A DNA stretch of 64,000 bases from Hoeflea algicola (GTDB lineage Bacteria > Pseudomonadota > Alphaproteobacteria > Rhizobiales > Rhizobiaceae): contig NZ_JAOVZR010000001.1 in assembly GCF_026619415.1 (NCBI RefSeq), positions 4,386,501 to 4,450,500 on the forward strand, in the 5' to 3' direction. Below the pieces are notes generated by a model. The model was not told the DNA's origin and did not search any database. It worked only from the letters and a program-made list of their open reading frames with translations. A program made the position numbers and the translations under genes. Shown here in pieces: positions 1-8,996 of this stretch; positions within the stretch are counted from its first letter, which is position 1; every line of letters begins with the position of its first letter.

Positions 1-539
1 AGGGCTATCGCGGGGTTTTGTCCAACTATCCCGATATCGAGGTCGTGGGCACCTATAATGGCGACTATGCGCTCGGACCGGAGCAGGCCGGCGTCGGCTC
101 GCTGCTGGCCGCACATCCGCAGATCGACGGCATCCTGACCCAGGGTTACGGCTCGGGCGCCATCAAGGCCTTGCAGGATGCCGGCCGTCCGGTGGTTCCG
201 GTGACAGGATTTTCCTATAACGTTTCGGCGCTCACCTGCCTGGAAACCGAGGGCGCCAAGTGCATCCTGGCATCCAACCCGGCCTATCTGTCGTCCGAGG
301 CAATCCGTCTCGCCGTGCAGATCCTCGACAGTGGCGAGCGTCCTGAAGAACGACACATCCTGGTCAATGGCCCGTTCCTGGCAACAGGGGGCTTCACGTC
401 GAAGCTGCATCCCGAAGCCGATGTCGTCGAACTGGAGAACGGCAAGAACGCGTTCCCCGATCTGGCGCCGGGCCTGACCTTGCCGGTATCGCCGGACTGG
501 ATGGAAATCACACCAGCCGAATCCGCCGGCACCAACTGA
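1..539 (+). CDS. Sugar ABC transporter periplasmic binding protein, C-terminal part
   Basis: The reading frame is open from the left edge (codons from base 3) to a stop at 539, so only the last 179 codons are present and the true start lies outside the window. The visible part has the alternating helix/strand pattern of a type I periplasmic binding protein (about 30 residues into the fragment, PQIDGILTQGYGSGAIKAL, then VVPVTGFS). It is followed directly by a CUT2-type ATPase and two permeases, so it most likely delivers a sugar or related small molecule to that importer. The substrate cannot be read from the fragment. Family assignment rests partly on context. Confidence 0.8.
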   Translation, partial: GYRGVLSNYPDIEVVGTYNGDYALGPEQAGVGSLLAAHPQIDGILTQGYGSGAIKALQDAGRPVVPVTGFSYNVSALTCLETEGAKCILASNPAYLSSEAIRLAVQILDSGERPEERHILVNGPFLATGGFTSKLHPEADVVELENGKNAFPDLAPGLTLPVSPDWMEITPAESAGTN

Positions 540-543
540 AGGC

Positions 544-557
544 TCGGGCTTGCCCGA
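544..557 (+). other. Intercistronic hairpin after binding-protein gene
   Basis: TCGGG-CTTG-CCCGA forms a 5-bp stem with a 4-base loop just after the binding-protein stop codon and 40 bases before the ATPase start. Such hairpins commonly protect the abundant binding-protein mRNA or attenuate downstream expression. That role is inferred. Confidence 0.4.
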
Positions 558-599
558 ACTGCAATCTCCCGGGAAACTTGCCGAAGACGATGGAGCGGA

Positions 600-2105
600 G
601 TGATGGTTTTCCTGGATGTGAACGGTTTGTCGAAGCGTTTCGGTGGAATCGTTGCGCTCGACAATGCGTCTTTCAGTGGCGCGGAAGGTGAAGTTCACGC
701 GCTGCTGGGCGAAAATGGCGCCGGAAAGAGTACCTTTATCCAGATTCTTTCCGGTGCCCTGCGGCCCGACAGTGGCACTATCAGCCTGGGTGGCGCCGCG
801 TTCACCGCGGCAACCCCCGACATGGCTGCCAGCGCCGGCATTGCCGCGGTGTTTCAGGAACTCTCGGTTATTCCCGATCTCACGGTCGAGCAGAATATCT
901 GGTTTCGCCGCGAGCCGAGAAAGTTTGGCGGCATGGTCGATCGGCGCGAGATGCGGCGCCGCTCCGAAGCACTGCTGACGGCCTACAATTTCCCCCCGCT
1001 TGATCTTGATGCCGATCTGCGCAGCCTCAATCTGGCCGAACAGCAGATAACCGAGATTGCCAAGGGTCTATCCAAGAATACCAGGGTCATCATCCTGGAC
1101 GAGGCGACCTCAGCCCTGCCGGCAACGGAGGCACAATGGTTGCTGAAGACCAGCCGCAAAATCGCCGAGGAAGGCCGTCTTGTCATCTTCATCTCGCACC
1201 GCATGTCCGAAGTCCGTTTCGTCGCCGACAGGTTGACCATCTTTCGCAACGGTGAAACCGTCGGAACCCACAGGATCGATGCGGTGTCCGATGATGATAT
1301 CGTTACCCAGATGATCGGCCGTCGATTGGCGAGCCTCTATCCGCACCGAACGCCAAGCGAGACCGGGCGAATTGCGCTCCGCGTCGATCGCATGCACAGC
1401 CGGCAGGGATTGAAGGATGTGTCGTTCGCGCTCAGCGAAGGCGAGGTTCTCGGCGTCGGCGGATTGCAGGGGCATGGCCAGCGCGAACTGTTTCAATCGA
1501 TCTTCGGCGCCTCTTCGGCAGAAGGCGGTGTTGAACTCTGGGGCCGCCCGGCCAATATCGGCTCTCCCCGTGACGCGCTCACCGGGAAAGACGGGATCGC
1601 CCTGGTTCCCGAAGACCGCAAAGGCCAGGGCCTGCTGCTTGACAAGTCGGTGGCACAGAACCTGACCTTGTCGATCCTGCCGCTTCTGTCACGCTCGGGG
1701 CTTGTCGACCGCACCCGAGAAGCCTCCGCTGTCGATCAGATGATTGAAAAACTGAGCATCAAGGTCGGCTCGCGCGCGCAGACTGTTGGCACCTTGTCGG
1801 GCGGAAACCAGCAGAAGGTTGTTATCGGCAAGATGCTGTTGACCGGGGCCAAGGTGCTGCTGCTCTACGACCCGACCCGCGGGGTCGATGTCGGCACCAA
1901 GGCCGAGATATTCCGGCTGATGCGCGAGCTTGCCGCGCAAGGGTACGCAATTCTGTTTTATTCAAGCGACCTGTCGGAACTCGTCAATGTAGCGGATAGG
2001 GTCATTGTCATGCGGAATGGCGAAACGGTCGATACCATCGCCACACCCGATCTCACCGAAGAAGCGATCCTGAGCGCCGCTGTGCTGGACACGAGAGGCC
2101 ACTGA
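600..2105 (+). CDS. Sugar ABC transporter ATP-binding protein (CUT2, two ABC domains)
   Basis: A 501-residue protein with two fused ABC domains, the normal layout for RbsA/MglA-type ATPases that energise import of monosaccharides. Domain 1 has a good Walker A (GENGAGKST, about residue 38) and Walker B ILDEATSAL. Domain 2 has the signature LSGGNQQKV, but its Walker A region is degenerate (GGLQGHGQRE), as usual in this family. Its Walker B reads LLLYDPTRGVD where LLLDEPTRGID is typical. The start is GTG at 600 or ATG at 603 after GGAGCGGAG. It is the second gene of a five-gene operon and abuts the next gene without a gap. Confidence 0.93.
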   Translation: MMVFLDVNGLSKRFGGIVALDNASFSGAEGEVHALLGENGAGKSTFIQILSGALRPDSGTISLGGAAFTAATPDMAASAGIAAVFQELSVIPDLTVEQNIWFRREPRKFGGMVDRREMRRRSEALLTAYNFPPLDLDADLRSLNLAEQQITEIAKGLSKNTRVIILDEATSALPATEAQWLLKTSRKIAEEGRLVIFISHRMSEVRFVADRLTIFRNGETVGTHRIDAVSDDDIVTQMIGRRLASLYPHRTPSETGRIALRVDRMHSRQGLKDVSFALSEGEVLGVGGLQGHGQRELFQSIFGASSAEGGVELWGRPANIGSPRDALTGKDGIALVPEDRKGQGLLLDKSVAQNLTLSILPLLSRSGLVDRTREASAVDQMIEKLSIKVGSRAQTVGTLSGGNQQKVVIGKMLLTGAKVLLLYDPTRGVDVGTKAEIFRLMRELAAQGYAILFYSSDLSELVNVADRVIVMRNGETVDTIATPDLTEEAILSAAVLDTRGH

Positions 2106-3116
2106 TTGATGTCGATACAGACAAACGATCTGAGCATGCAGACCGCTCGGGCGCCCAGCCGACGGATCAGGGCGGTTATGCGCAACCACATGTCATTGCT
2201 GTTTGCGGCTGCGATGTTGCTCGTTATCCTGATGGTCTACGCCTCGCTCGGGCGCGGTGTGCTGACCATCGAAGAGCTCAACATCGATTCAGCCGCGGCG
2301 CTGACGCTGGTGCTGGCGGCAACGGCGCAAACCATCGTCATGATGCGCGGCGGCATCGATCTGTCGATCGGCGGAATCATCAGTCTCGGCACCTCGGTAT
2401 TTGCGACCCAGGTCGGAGACAGCGCCATTTCGGTCATGGTCTGGTCGGCGATCGTGCTTGCCGGTGGGGCGCTGATCGGCGCGCTCAACGGCTGGATCAT
2501 GACAACCTTCCGGTTGCAGCCGTTCCTGGTCACACTGGCGATGTGGTCGATCCTGAGCGGCGTGGCAATGATGGTGTTGCCCACCGATGGCGGAAAGGTT
2601 CCCGGCTGGTGGATCAGCTTTGCCAATGAAAAGCTTTACGGAATAGTCATGCCGGTCTGGTTGATTGCTGCCTTGCTGCTGTTCTGGGTCTGGTTTGCCG
2701 CCACCCGCACCGGCACGACCATCAAGGCGGTCGGCTCGAGTGCCAAGGCGGCGTATCTCTCCGGCGTCTCGGAAATGCGCGTGAATATGGTCTGCTATGG
2801 GCTGTCGGGTCTGTTTGCCGCCATGGCCGCCCTTTACCTCACCACCCAAATCGGCGCCGGATCGCCCAATATCGGTAGCGATTACATCCTTGCATCGGTG
2901 GCGGCGAGCGTGATCGGCGGCGTCAGTCTTTTTGGTGGACGCGGACACCTGCTTGGCACCGTCATCGGCGCCTTCATCCTCACTATCATCGGCAATCTGA
3001 TCTTCGTGCTCAGGATCTCCAGCTACTGGCAGCCGGTGGCCTCGGGAGCCATTCTTTTATGCGCCGTTCTCGTCACCTCGATCATCGAGAAGAAAACCAG
3101 GGCCTCAAGCTCATGA
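2106..3116 (+). CDS. Sugar ABC transporter permease (RbsC-like) 1
   Basis: A 336-residue inner-membrane protein of the BPD_transp_2 (RbsC/AraH-like) family. Hydrophobic segments begin after a short polar N-terminus (about residue 30) and continue to the end. The motif GGIDLSIGGIISLGT (about residues 80-95) and the late segment with GGVSLFGGRGHLLGT are typical of these permeases. The start is TTG 2106 or, more likely, ATG 2109. Its stop overlaps the start of a second, distinct permease by ATGA, so the two probably form a heterodimeric channel with the double ATPase upstream. Confidence 0.93.
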   Translation: MMSIQTNDLSMQTARAPSRRIRAVMRNHMSLLFAAAMLLVILMVYASLGRGVLTIEELNIDSAAALTLVLAATAQTIVMMRGGIDLSIGGIISLGTSVFATQVGDSAISVMVWSAIVLAGGALIGALNGWIMTTFRLQPFLVTLAMWSILSGVAMMVLPTDGGKVPGWWISFANEKLYGIVMPVWLIAALLLFWVWFAATRTGTTIKAVGSSAKAAYLSGVSEMRVNMVCYGLSGLFAAMAALYLTTQIGAGSPNIGSDYILASVAASVIGGVSLFGGRGHLLGTVIGAFILTIIGNLIFVLRISSYWQPVASGAILLCAVLVTSIIEKKTRASSS

Positions 3117-4099
3117 GATCACTTCTGGAAGGCCGCAGCCAGATCCTGCTCGCCTATGCAAGCGCCATCATCCTGCTGATTGCGACGAGCTTCGTCTCGC
3201 CTGGTTTTCTTTCCGAATCCAATCTCAGGCTGACGGTGATCCTCGCCGCCTTCATTGGCATTGTCAGCATCGGGCAGACTTTCGTCGTCATCGGCGCTGG
3301 GATCGATCTCTCCATTCCATGGGTGCTCAATTGCGCCGCCGTGACGATGGCGATGCTCGCCGGCGGACAGGACGGGAATCTGGCCTGGGTGGTGCCGCTG
3401 GTGCTGTTCGGGGGGATGGCTGTCGGCATCTTCAACGGCATCGGCGTTGCCATTGCCGGCGTCCCGCCGATCATCATGACACTGGCCACCAATGTCATCC
3501 TGCAGGGTGTCATCCTAGTCTTCACGGGAGGTCGCCCGACGCCGCCGACGCCCGAATTCATCACCTATCTCGCCGTGGGACGCATCGGTCCTGTCCCGGT
3601 TCTCGGCCTCATCTGGCTGGTGCTTGCGGTGGTGGCAACATTCGTTCTATCGCGGACGGTCTTCGGCAGGCAACTCTACGCAGTCGGCGACAATGCCGAG
3701 GTCGCCCGCTATTCAGGCGTGCCCACGGTTCGAACGACAATCGCCACCTATGTAATTTCCGGATTTACCGCGGCCCTGGCGGGCATCCTGCTGACTGGCT
3801 ATTCCGGACAGGCCTATCTGGGCATGGGCGATGCCTACTTGTTTACCTCGGTCGCAGCCGTCGCCATCGGCGGCGCATCGATCCTCGGTGGAACCGGCAC
3901 CTACGTCGGCACCGTCGCCGGCGCCCTCATCCTGACGATCCTCAACGGCCTGTTGCCTGCCCTCAACCTGAGCAGTGGAGCATTGCAGGTGGTTTATGGC
4001 CTTGTCATATTGGTGACGGTGGCCGCAAGCGGCGAGACGGTGCAAAGGCTCGGTCAGGTTTTGTTTCGCAAAAGGTCACGCCCACAGGGAGGGGAGTAG
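3113..4099 (+). CDS. Sugar ABC transporter permease (RbsC-like) 2
   Basis: This second permease of the operon is about 328 residues and belongs to the same family as its neighbour. Hallmarks are VIGAGIDLSIPWVLN near residue 55-70 and GGASILGGTGTYVGT near residue 250. The ATG at 3113 overlaps the previous stop (ATGA), which argues for translational coupling and against the longer frame that begins at 3059 inside the upstream gene. It ends five bases before the start of the lactonase-like gene. Confidence 0.92.
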   Translation: MRSLLEGRSQILLAYASAIILLIATSFVSPGFLSESNLRLTVILAAFIGIVSIGQTFVVIGAGIDLSIPWVLNCAAVTMAMLAGGQDGNLAWVVPLVLFGGMAVGIFNGIGVAIAGVPPIIMTLATNVILQGVILVFTGGRPTPPTPEFITYLAVGRIGPVPVLGLIWLVLAVVATFVLSRTVFGRQLYAVGDNAEVARYSGVPTVRTTIATYVISGFTAALAGILLTGYSGQAYLGMGDAYLFTSVAAVAIGGASILGGTGTYVGTVAGALILTILNGLLPALNLSSGALQVVYGLVILVTVAASGETVQRLGQVLFRKRSRPQGGE

Positions 4100-4104
4100 A
4101 AGCC

Positions 4105-4986
4105 ATGGAAATCCAATGTGTCGTCGATGCGGGCGCCGAACTAGGCGAGGCAACGGTCTGGGATCCCTCAGCCGGTGTCTTGTGGTGGATCGATATTTAC
4201 GGTCCAACGATTTATCGCTTTGATCCCGCAAGTGGTGAGAACCGCAGTTGGACCGCGCCGGAAAACCTCGGTTGCCTTGGCCTGCGCCGTTCGGGAGGGC
4301 TTGTGCTGACGATGGCCACCGGCTTCCACTTCTTCGATCCCGACACCGGCAGCTTCACGCCGATTGTCGACCCGGAGCAGGATCTTCAGGACACGCGCTT
4401 CAATGATGGCAAGACCGACCGCCAGGGGCGTTTCTGGTCCGGATCGATGTTCGAGGCGCCGGGCAAGCCGGCCGCGAAAATCGGTGCGCTGTACCGGCTC
4501 GATACCGATCATTCCGTTCACAAGGTGATTGACGGTGTCGGTTGCGCCAATGGTCTGGCCTGGAGCCCCGATGGTGACAAGATGTATTTCACCGACAGTC
4601 ACACCCATCTGGTCTGGGTGTACGATTTCGACCCGGAAAGCGGCGAGGTGTCGAACCGCCGGATCTTCATCGATCTTTCCGATCGTGATTTCATTGTCGA
4701 TGGCGCCACGGTCGATGCGGATGGCTGTTACTGGCTCACCATTCCATTCAAGGGCAAGCTGCTGGCCTATGATCCGGACGGAAAGCTCATGAGGGAAATC
4801 GACATGCCCTGCGACCTTCCTACCTGCTGCGAATTCGGCGGCAAGGATCTCGATGTGCTGTATGTCACCACTGCACGCTTGCGCCGAAGCGACAGCGAGT
4901 TGACAGGCCAGCAATCGCCGGGCGGTTTGTTCGCTATTTCCGGCCTTGGCAGCAAGGGGCTGATCTTGCCGCCCTATGGCGGTTAG
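4105..4986 (+). CDS. SMP-30/gluconolactonase/LRE family protein
   Basis: A 293-residue protein with the features of the SMP-30/regucalcin six-bladed beta-propeller family: GEATVWDPSAGVLWWIDI near residue 14, DTRFNDGKTDRQGRFWSG near residue 98 and CANGLAWSPDGDKMYFTDS near residue 148. The metal-binding residues of the family (Glu at GEA, Asn at ANGL, Asp at FTDS) appear present. Members hydrolyse sugar lactones; linked to a sugar importer, a sugar-acid lactonase role is the natural inference. The ATG at 4105 follows GGGAGTAGAAGCC, and the gene is the last of the operon. No further gene of the sugar pathway is visible. Confidence 0.9.
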   Translation: MEIQCVVDAGAELGEATVWDPSAGVLWWIDIYGPTIYRFDPASGENRSWTAPENLGCLGLRRSGGLVLTMATGFHFFDPDTGSFTPIVDPEQDLQDTRFNDGKTDRQGRFWSGSMFEAPGKPAAKIGALYRLDTDHSVHKVIDGVGCANGLAWSPDGDKMYFTDSHTHLVWVYDFDPESGEVSNRRIFIDLSDRDFIVDGATVDADGCYWLTIPFKGKLLAYDPDGKLMREIDMPCDLPTCCEFGGKDLDVLYVTTARLRRSDSELTGQQSPGGLFAISGLGSKGLILPPYGG

Positions 4987-5010
4987 CTCATCGCGTTTCC
5001 CTCACATTAC

Positions 5011-5359
5011 CGCACTGTCAAAACCAAATTCTTGGGTGGGCAGGGCGGTCGCTTAGCGTCGCGGAATGACCCAGCGACCCCCATTCCGGTACTTCGAAAC
5101 TTCGCCCGAAATTATCCGCCTGGTGGTGGTTCCCTTTGTCGCTCCGCAATGTCGAGGACCTGCGGCATGAGCGGGGCATCGACATCAGCCACGAGACCGT
5201 GCGTTTCTGGTGTAACAGGTTCGGTCCGGTTTTCGCCGCAGAAATCAGGTTTTGGGAACGCGGCCGAGCCTCTGGCGGTGGCATCTGGATGAGGTCTTCG
5301 TGACGATCAACGGTCAGTGGGACCTGCCGTGGTTCACCAAGCCCCAACAAGTCCATAAA
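5011..5359 (+). pseudogene. IS6-family transposase remnant (copy 1)
   Basis: The segment starts with CGCACTGTCAAAACCAAATT, similar to the GGCACTGT end typical of IS6 elements and to the end of a second copy at 28456. From ATG 5066 the translation begins MTQRPPFRYFETSPEIIRLV, then loses frame. A second frame gives SLRNVEDLRHERGIDISHET and RFWCNRFGPVFAAEI, and a third gives WRWHLDEVFVTINGQW, the region of the first catalytic Asp. At least two indels and a 3' truncation near 5359 make it dead. It fills the whole gap between the lactonase and the next gene. Confidence 0.8.
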
Positions 5360-5378
5360 TGATCAAATTACCAGGCGT

Positions 5379-6317
5379 TTATCTGGCATTGATGGGCGTC
5401 ATAAGCGGCTGCCCTGCGAAGAAAGCGGATAGATTTGCCTTCGCCAAGTCGCAAGCATCCTCCCAGGTTTCGATCGTACCGCCGCCGCGATGAGGCATCA
5501 GAACAACGTTGTCCATTTGGAGTAACCGTTGGGGGACTGCGGGCTCGTGCTCGAACACATCAAGGCCCGCCCCGGCTATTGTTCCCTCATCCAATGCGTT
5601 GATCATCGCCTGTTCGTCGATCACAGAGCCCCGGGAAATATTCACAATGATTCCGTCCGACCCGAGAGCTTCCAGGACAGCGCGATCAATCAGGTGATAA
5701 GTGGCACGGCCTCCGGGACAGGCTACGACGAGAATATCCGACCAGTTTGCGAGTTTGATCAGTGAATCAAAATATGTGTGTGTTTGGTCAGGCACCGGTC
5801 TCCTGTTGTGATAACCGATGGACATGTCGAAAGCCGCGGCACGTTTTGCAATTGCTCGTCCAATGCGGCCCATGCCGAGAATGCCTACCCTGCGTCCCCC
5901 GACCTTGCGAACTAAAGGGTAGCCTTCCTGCAACCACCGTCCTGATCTGACAAAGCGGTCGCCGGCAATCAGGTCGCGCGCTGTGGCAAGGATGAGGGCA
6001 AGCGCAAGGTCGGCAACGCAAGCGTCGGTTACATCTGGTGTGTTGGTTACCGCAATCGAGCGTTGAATGGCAGCGTCCATATCGATCTTGTCGTATCCCG
6101 CGCCGGCATTAACAATCAGCTCCAATTTGGGCAGCGAGTTGATCAGCAACTCCGTCACTGGCCCTGCAGCCAGGATTGCCCGGACCCGTTCTCTGACATC
6201 CTGTTCCAGCTTGCTGGCATCGCCGTCATGCAGCCTATGCAGGATGAAATCATCGGCGAAGCGTTGGATATACCAGTCCGGGCCACCTCCCACGAACACA
6301 ATTTCAGGCTTGGGCAT
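5379..6317 (-). CDS. D-isomer-specific 2-hydroxyacid dehydrogenase (glyoxylate/hydroxypyruvate reductase-like)
   Basis: This 312-residue NAD(P)-dependent oxidoreductase interconverts 2-keto acids and D-2-hydroxy acids. The Rossmann loop GMGRIG is at residues 148-153. The basic pair in HNRRP (170-174) suggests NADPH preference. The catalytic triad of the family is present: Arg229 (ISRGS), Glu258 (FEHEP) and His276 (MPHRGGG), with family-like spacing. It is transcribed divergently from a peptide-type ABC operon, and a palindromic operator lies between them, so the two are probably co-regulated. The natural substrate is unknown. Confidence 0.92.
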   Translation of the reverse strand: MPKPEIVFVGGGPDWYIQRFADDFILHRLHDGDASKLEQDVRERVRAILAAGPVTELLINSLPKLELIVNAGAGYDKIDMDAAIQRSIAVTNTPDVTDACVADLALALILATARDLIAGDRFVRSGRWLQEGYPLVRKVGGRRVGILGMGRIGRAIAKRAAAFDMSIGYHNRRPVPDQTHTYFDSLIKLANWSDILVVACPGGRATYHLIDRAVLEALGSDGIIVNISRGSVIDEQAMINALDEGTIAGAGLDVFEHEPAVPQRLLQMDNVVLMPHRGGGTIETWEDACDLAKANLSAFFAGQPLMTPINAR

Positions 6318-6348
6318 GGTGCTTCCCTCATTCGAACCCTGTTGACAG

Positions 6349-6366
6349 TCGTATTATTGTATACGA
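6349..6366. promoter_or_regulatory. Palindromic operator in divergent promoter region
   Basis: TCGTAT-TATTGT-ATACGA is a perfect inverted repeat (6-bp arms, 6-bp spacer) between the divergent starts at 6317 and 6455. TTGACA at 6342-6347 sits just before it. The TTGTATAC-like core resembles operators of FCD-type GntR repressors. That regulator class is inferred, and no regulator gene is adjacent. Confidence 0.5.
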
Positions 6367-6454
6367 TGGTTCGGTGCGTGCAATGGGAGAATGCAACGCA
6401 CTGACGCCACACGGAAACAATCCAAAACGCGATAATCACCGGGGGAACTGCAAC

Positions 6455-8029
6455 ATGGCCATGAAACGACGCGACTTCTTTAAAAGCGCTGCCACGATTG
6501 GTCTGGCAGGCCAGTTCTCGAGCTATTCGTTGCGAGCGTTCGCTCAAACCATGGAGCCAAAGCGGGGCGGAACAGCAATCGTTGCGATGAACGCGGCGAC
6601 CGAAACCATTGATCCGCATTTTTCGCGTTCGCAGGCGGCGCGCAATATCCTTATGCATATTTATGAGACGCTTGTAACGATTGACGAGACGGGCGCGCCC
6701 AAGCTTCAACTCGCCAAAGGGCTTGATGTTTCAGACGATTTTCGTGTGTACACCTTTACGCTGAGGCAGGGTGTAACATTCCACAACGGCAAGGAGATGA
6801 CGTCAGAGGACGTGCGCCGGTCACTTGAGCGTTACGCTCGTGTCAGCCCCGAAAAGGTCCGGCTCACACCTATCGAACGCATTGAGACGCCGGATCCTTA
6901 CACCGTCATCGTGACGCTCGACAAATCGATGCCAAGCTGGATCGAACTGATCAAATCACCCGCTTCACCCATCACCATCATTCCCTCGGAAGAGTGTGAC
7001 AAGGGTCCGAACGAGATCTCTCCGATCGCAACCGGTCCTTTTGAATTCGTCGATTGGGATGGCGTCACGCAGTTACGTATCAAACGCTATGAAGATTATG
7101 TTCCTGACGAAAGCTACGAAGGACGCGACGGCTATGGTGGGCGACGGACTGCCTATCTTGATGAAGTGATCTTTAAAGTCGTCTCGGAAGCCAGCAGCCG
7201 CGTAAGTGGAATTCAGGCTGGGGAGTTGACTATTGCCGATGATATTCCGGTTCCCGCAGCAAAGCGTCTGGCGTCGAACTCGATGCTGACCACATATGAC
7301 CGCCTGCCCATCTCGATCAACCTTGTTCCCATGAACGTTCAGCGAGCACCGACCGACAATCGCCTGGTGCGTAAGGCAATACAGCAAGTGCTGAATACTG
7401 AGGAAATTATGGGCATCGCCACAGATGGCCTGTTCAACCTCAATCCTTCTTTCGTCTATCCGGACAGCGAATACTATCCGGACGACATCGACCGGCTGGT
7501 TTACAATGCCAACGATGCGGATCGCGCAAAAGCATTGCTTCAGGAAGCGGGCTATCAGGGCGAGGAAGTGGTGATCCTGACAAGTTCGGACATAGTGTCA
7601 CTGGAAGAAGCTGCAGTCGTAATGTCGGAGCAGATCAAGTCCATCGGCATTCCCGTTCGCGTGCAGGTGCTTGATTGGCCAGGTGCGAACGCCATGCGCG
7701 CCGATCCGACTGCTTACAACATGTTCAGCACGGCCTATGCCATCCAGCCCATGCTCGGACCGTTCCAGTATCAGCGCCTCATTTCCGGGCCGGACAACTG
7801 GTTCTATTACGAGGAAGACCCGAAGATGGAATCGGCATGGGTCGAGTTGTTGGAGGCCAAGTCACTGGAGAACCGCCGTGCTGCCTGGGACAAGATCGAA
7901 TTCCAGCTAAACGATGAAGCCTATCTGCTGAAACTTGGCGATAGGGGCATCAAGCAGATCGCACAAGCGGGCTTGCAGAATTTCAAGCCATTCGACGCCA
8001 TGCGCATGTGGAACGTCTGGATGTCATGA
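6455..8029 (+). CDS. ABC transporter substrate-binding protein (peptide/nickel type, SBP_bac_5)
   Basis: This is about 524 residues from ATG 6455, chosen because GGGGGAACTG lies just upstream. The N-terminus MAMKRRDFFKSAATIGLAGQ is a twin-arginine (Tat) signal with RRDFFK, so it is probably exported folded to the periplasm. The mature part has the cluster C binding-protein features: VMNAATETIDPHFS-like start, FTLRQGVTFHNGKEMTSEDV near residue 110, and ATGPFEFVDWD. It is the first gene of a five-gene import operon, with a permease 22 bases downstream. The substrate may be a peptide, opine or other compound. Confidence 0.93.
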   Translation: MAMKRRDFFKSAATIGLAGQFSSYSLRAFAQTMEPKRGGTAIVAMNAATETIDPHFSRSQAARNILMHIYETLVTIDETGAPKLQLAKGLDVSDDFRVYTFTLRQGVTFHNGKEMTSEDVRRSLERYARVSPEKVRLTPIERIETPDPYTVIVTLDKSMPSWIELIKSPASPITIIPSEECDKGPNEISPIATGPFEFVDWDGVTQLRIKRYEDYVPDESYEGRDGYGGRRTAYLDEVIFKVVSEASSRVSGIQAGELTIADDIPVPAAKRLASNSMLTTYDRLPISINLVPMNVQRAPTDNRLVRKAIQQVLNTEEIMGIATDGLFNLNPSFVYPDSEYYPDDIDRLVYNANDADRAKALLQEAGYQGEEVVILTSSDIVSLEEAAVVMSEQIKSIGIPVRVQVLDWPGANAMRADPTAYNMFSTAYAIQPMLGPFQYQRLISGPDNWFYYEEDPKMESAWVELLEAKSLENRRAAWDKIEFQLNDEAYLLKLGDRGIKQIAQAGLQNFKPFDAMRMWNVWMS

Positions 8030-8051
8030 GCGGCACCGGAAAGGCGCCTTC

Positions 8052-8996
8052 ATGCTAGAGGTAATACTGCGCCGCGTGATCAGCATCATACCGGTGTTGT
8101 TCGGGGTCAGCCTGATTACGTTCGGGCTGATCCATATCATTCCCGGCGATCCCGCCATCGTGATCGCCGGGCCAGATGCATCCGCCGACCAGGTCCAGTC
8201 GATCCGCGAACTGCTTGAGCTCGATCGGCCGCTCCATATTCAGATGGGCGCCTGGTATATGAACCTGTTCCAGGGTGATCTCGGGAATTCGTTCATGTTG
8301 GGGCGCAGTGTGGTGCAAGCAGTTCAGGAGCGCCTGCCGACGACTCTATTGCTAACCACCTATTCGATCATCATCTCGATGCCGATCGGGATCGCCGCCG
8401 GTTTGCTCGCTGCCTACAGGCAAAACACATGGGTGGATACGACCGTGATGACCGTTGCTCTGCTCGGCGTCTCCGTGCCCAGCTTCTGGTTGAGCATCAT
8501 GGGTATTCTTGTATTCTCAGTGGCACTGGGATGGCTTCCCTCAAGTGGATATGTACCTCCAAGCGAGGGGATTATAGCCTGCCTGCGTTCACTTACCTTG
8601 CCTGCCATCTCGCTGGCGGTCCTGCAGATCGGACTTCTGGCACGGATGACACGTGCCACGACACTTGAAGTGCTCAGACAAGACTTCATTCGCACGGCGC
8701 GGGCAAAGGGTGTTTCCGAATGGAAGACCGTTGGCAGGCACGCGCTCTCCAACGTCATGATTCCAATCGTTACTGTTGTCGGGTTGCTCGTCAATATCGC
8801 TATTGCGGGCGCAGTCGTCATCGAACAGATCTTCGTTCTCCCCGGAGTCGGGCAACTTGTGGTTCAAGGCATACTTCGGCGCGATTATCCCGTTATCCAG
8901 GGCTCCATTCTTGCAGTTGCCGTGCTGCTGGTTCTTATCAATCTCGTCGTTGACCTGCTTTACGCCTATCTTGATCCGAGACTGCGCAATGACTGA
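8052..8996 (+). CDS. ABC transporter permease (DppB type)
   Basis: A 314-residue inner-membrane protein starting MLEVILRRVISIIPVLFGVS, a classical DppB/OppB N-terminus with a first membrane helix and VSLITFGLIHIIPGDP. The EAA loop reads DFIRTARAKGVSEWKTV (about residue 210). ATG 8052 is preferred over the longer frame from 7935, which would run into the upstream gene. Its stop overlaps the start of the partner permease by eight bases. Confidence 0.93.
   Translation: MLEVILRRVISIIPVLFGVSLITFGLIHIIPGDPAIVIAGPDASADQVQSIRELLELDRPLHIQMGAWYMNLFQGDLGNSFMLGRSVVQAVQERLPTTLLLTTYSIIISMPIGIAAGLLAAYRQNTWVDTTVMTVALLGVSVPSFWLSIMGILVFSVALGWLPSSGYVPPSEGIIACLRSLTLPAISLAVLQIGLLARMTRATTLEVLRQDFIRTARAKGVSEWKTVGRHALSNVMIPIVTVVGLLVNIAIAGAVVIEQIFVLPGVGQLVVQGILRRDYPVIQGSILAVAVLLVLINLVVDLLYAYLDPRLRND

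Noticed and set aside
2289..2948. 219-residue minus-strand frame
   Set aside because: Its His/Asp/Arg-rich composition is typical of antisense frames; the plus strand encodes a permease.
3319..4104. N-terminal extension of the SMP-30 gene by 262 codons
   Set aside because: It lies inside the second permease in another frame and has antisense-like composition; ATG 4105 has a good RBS.
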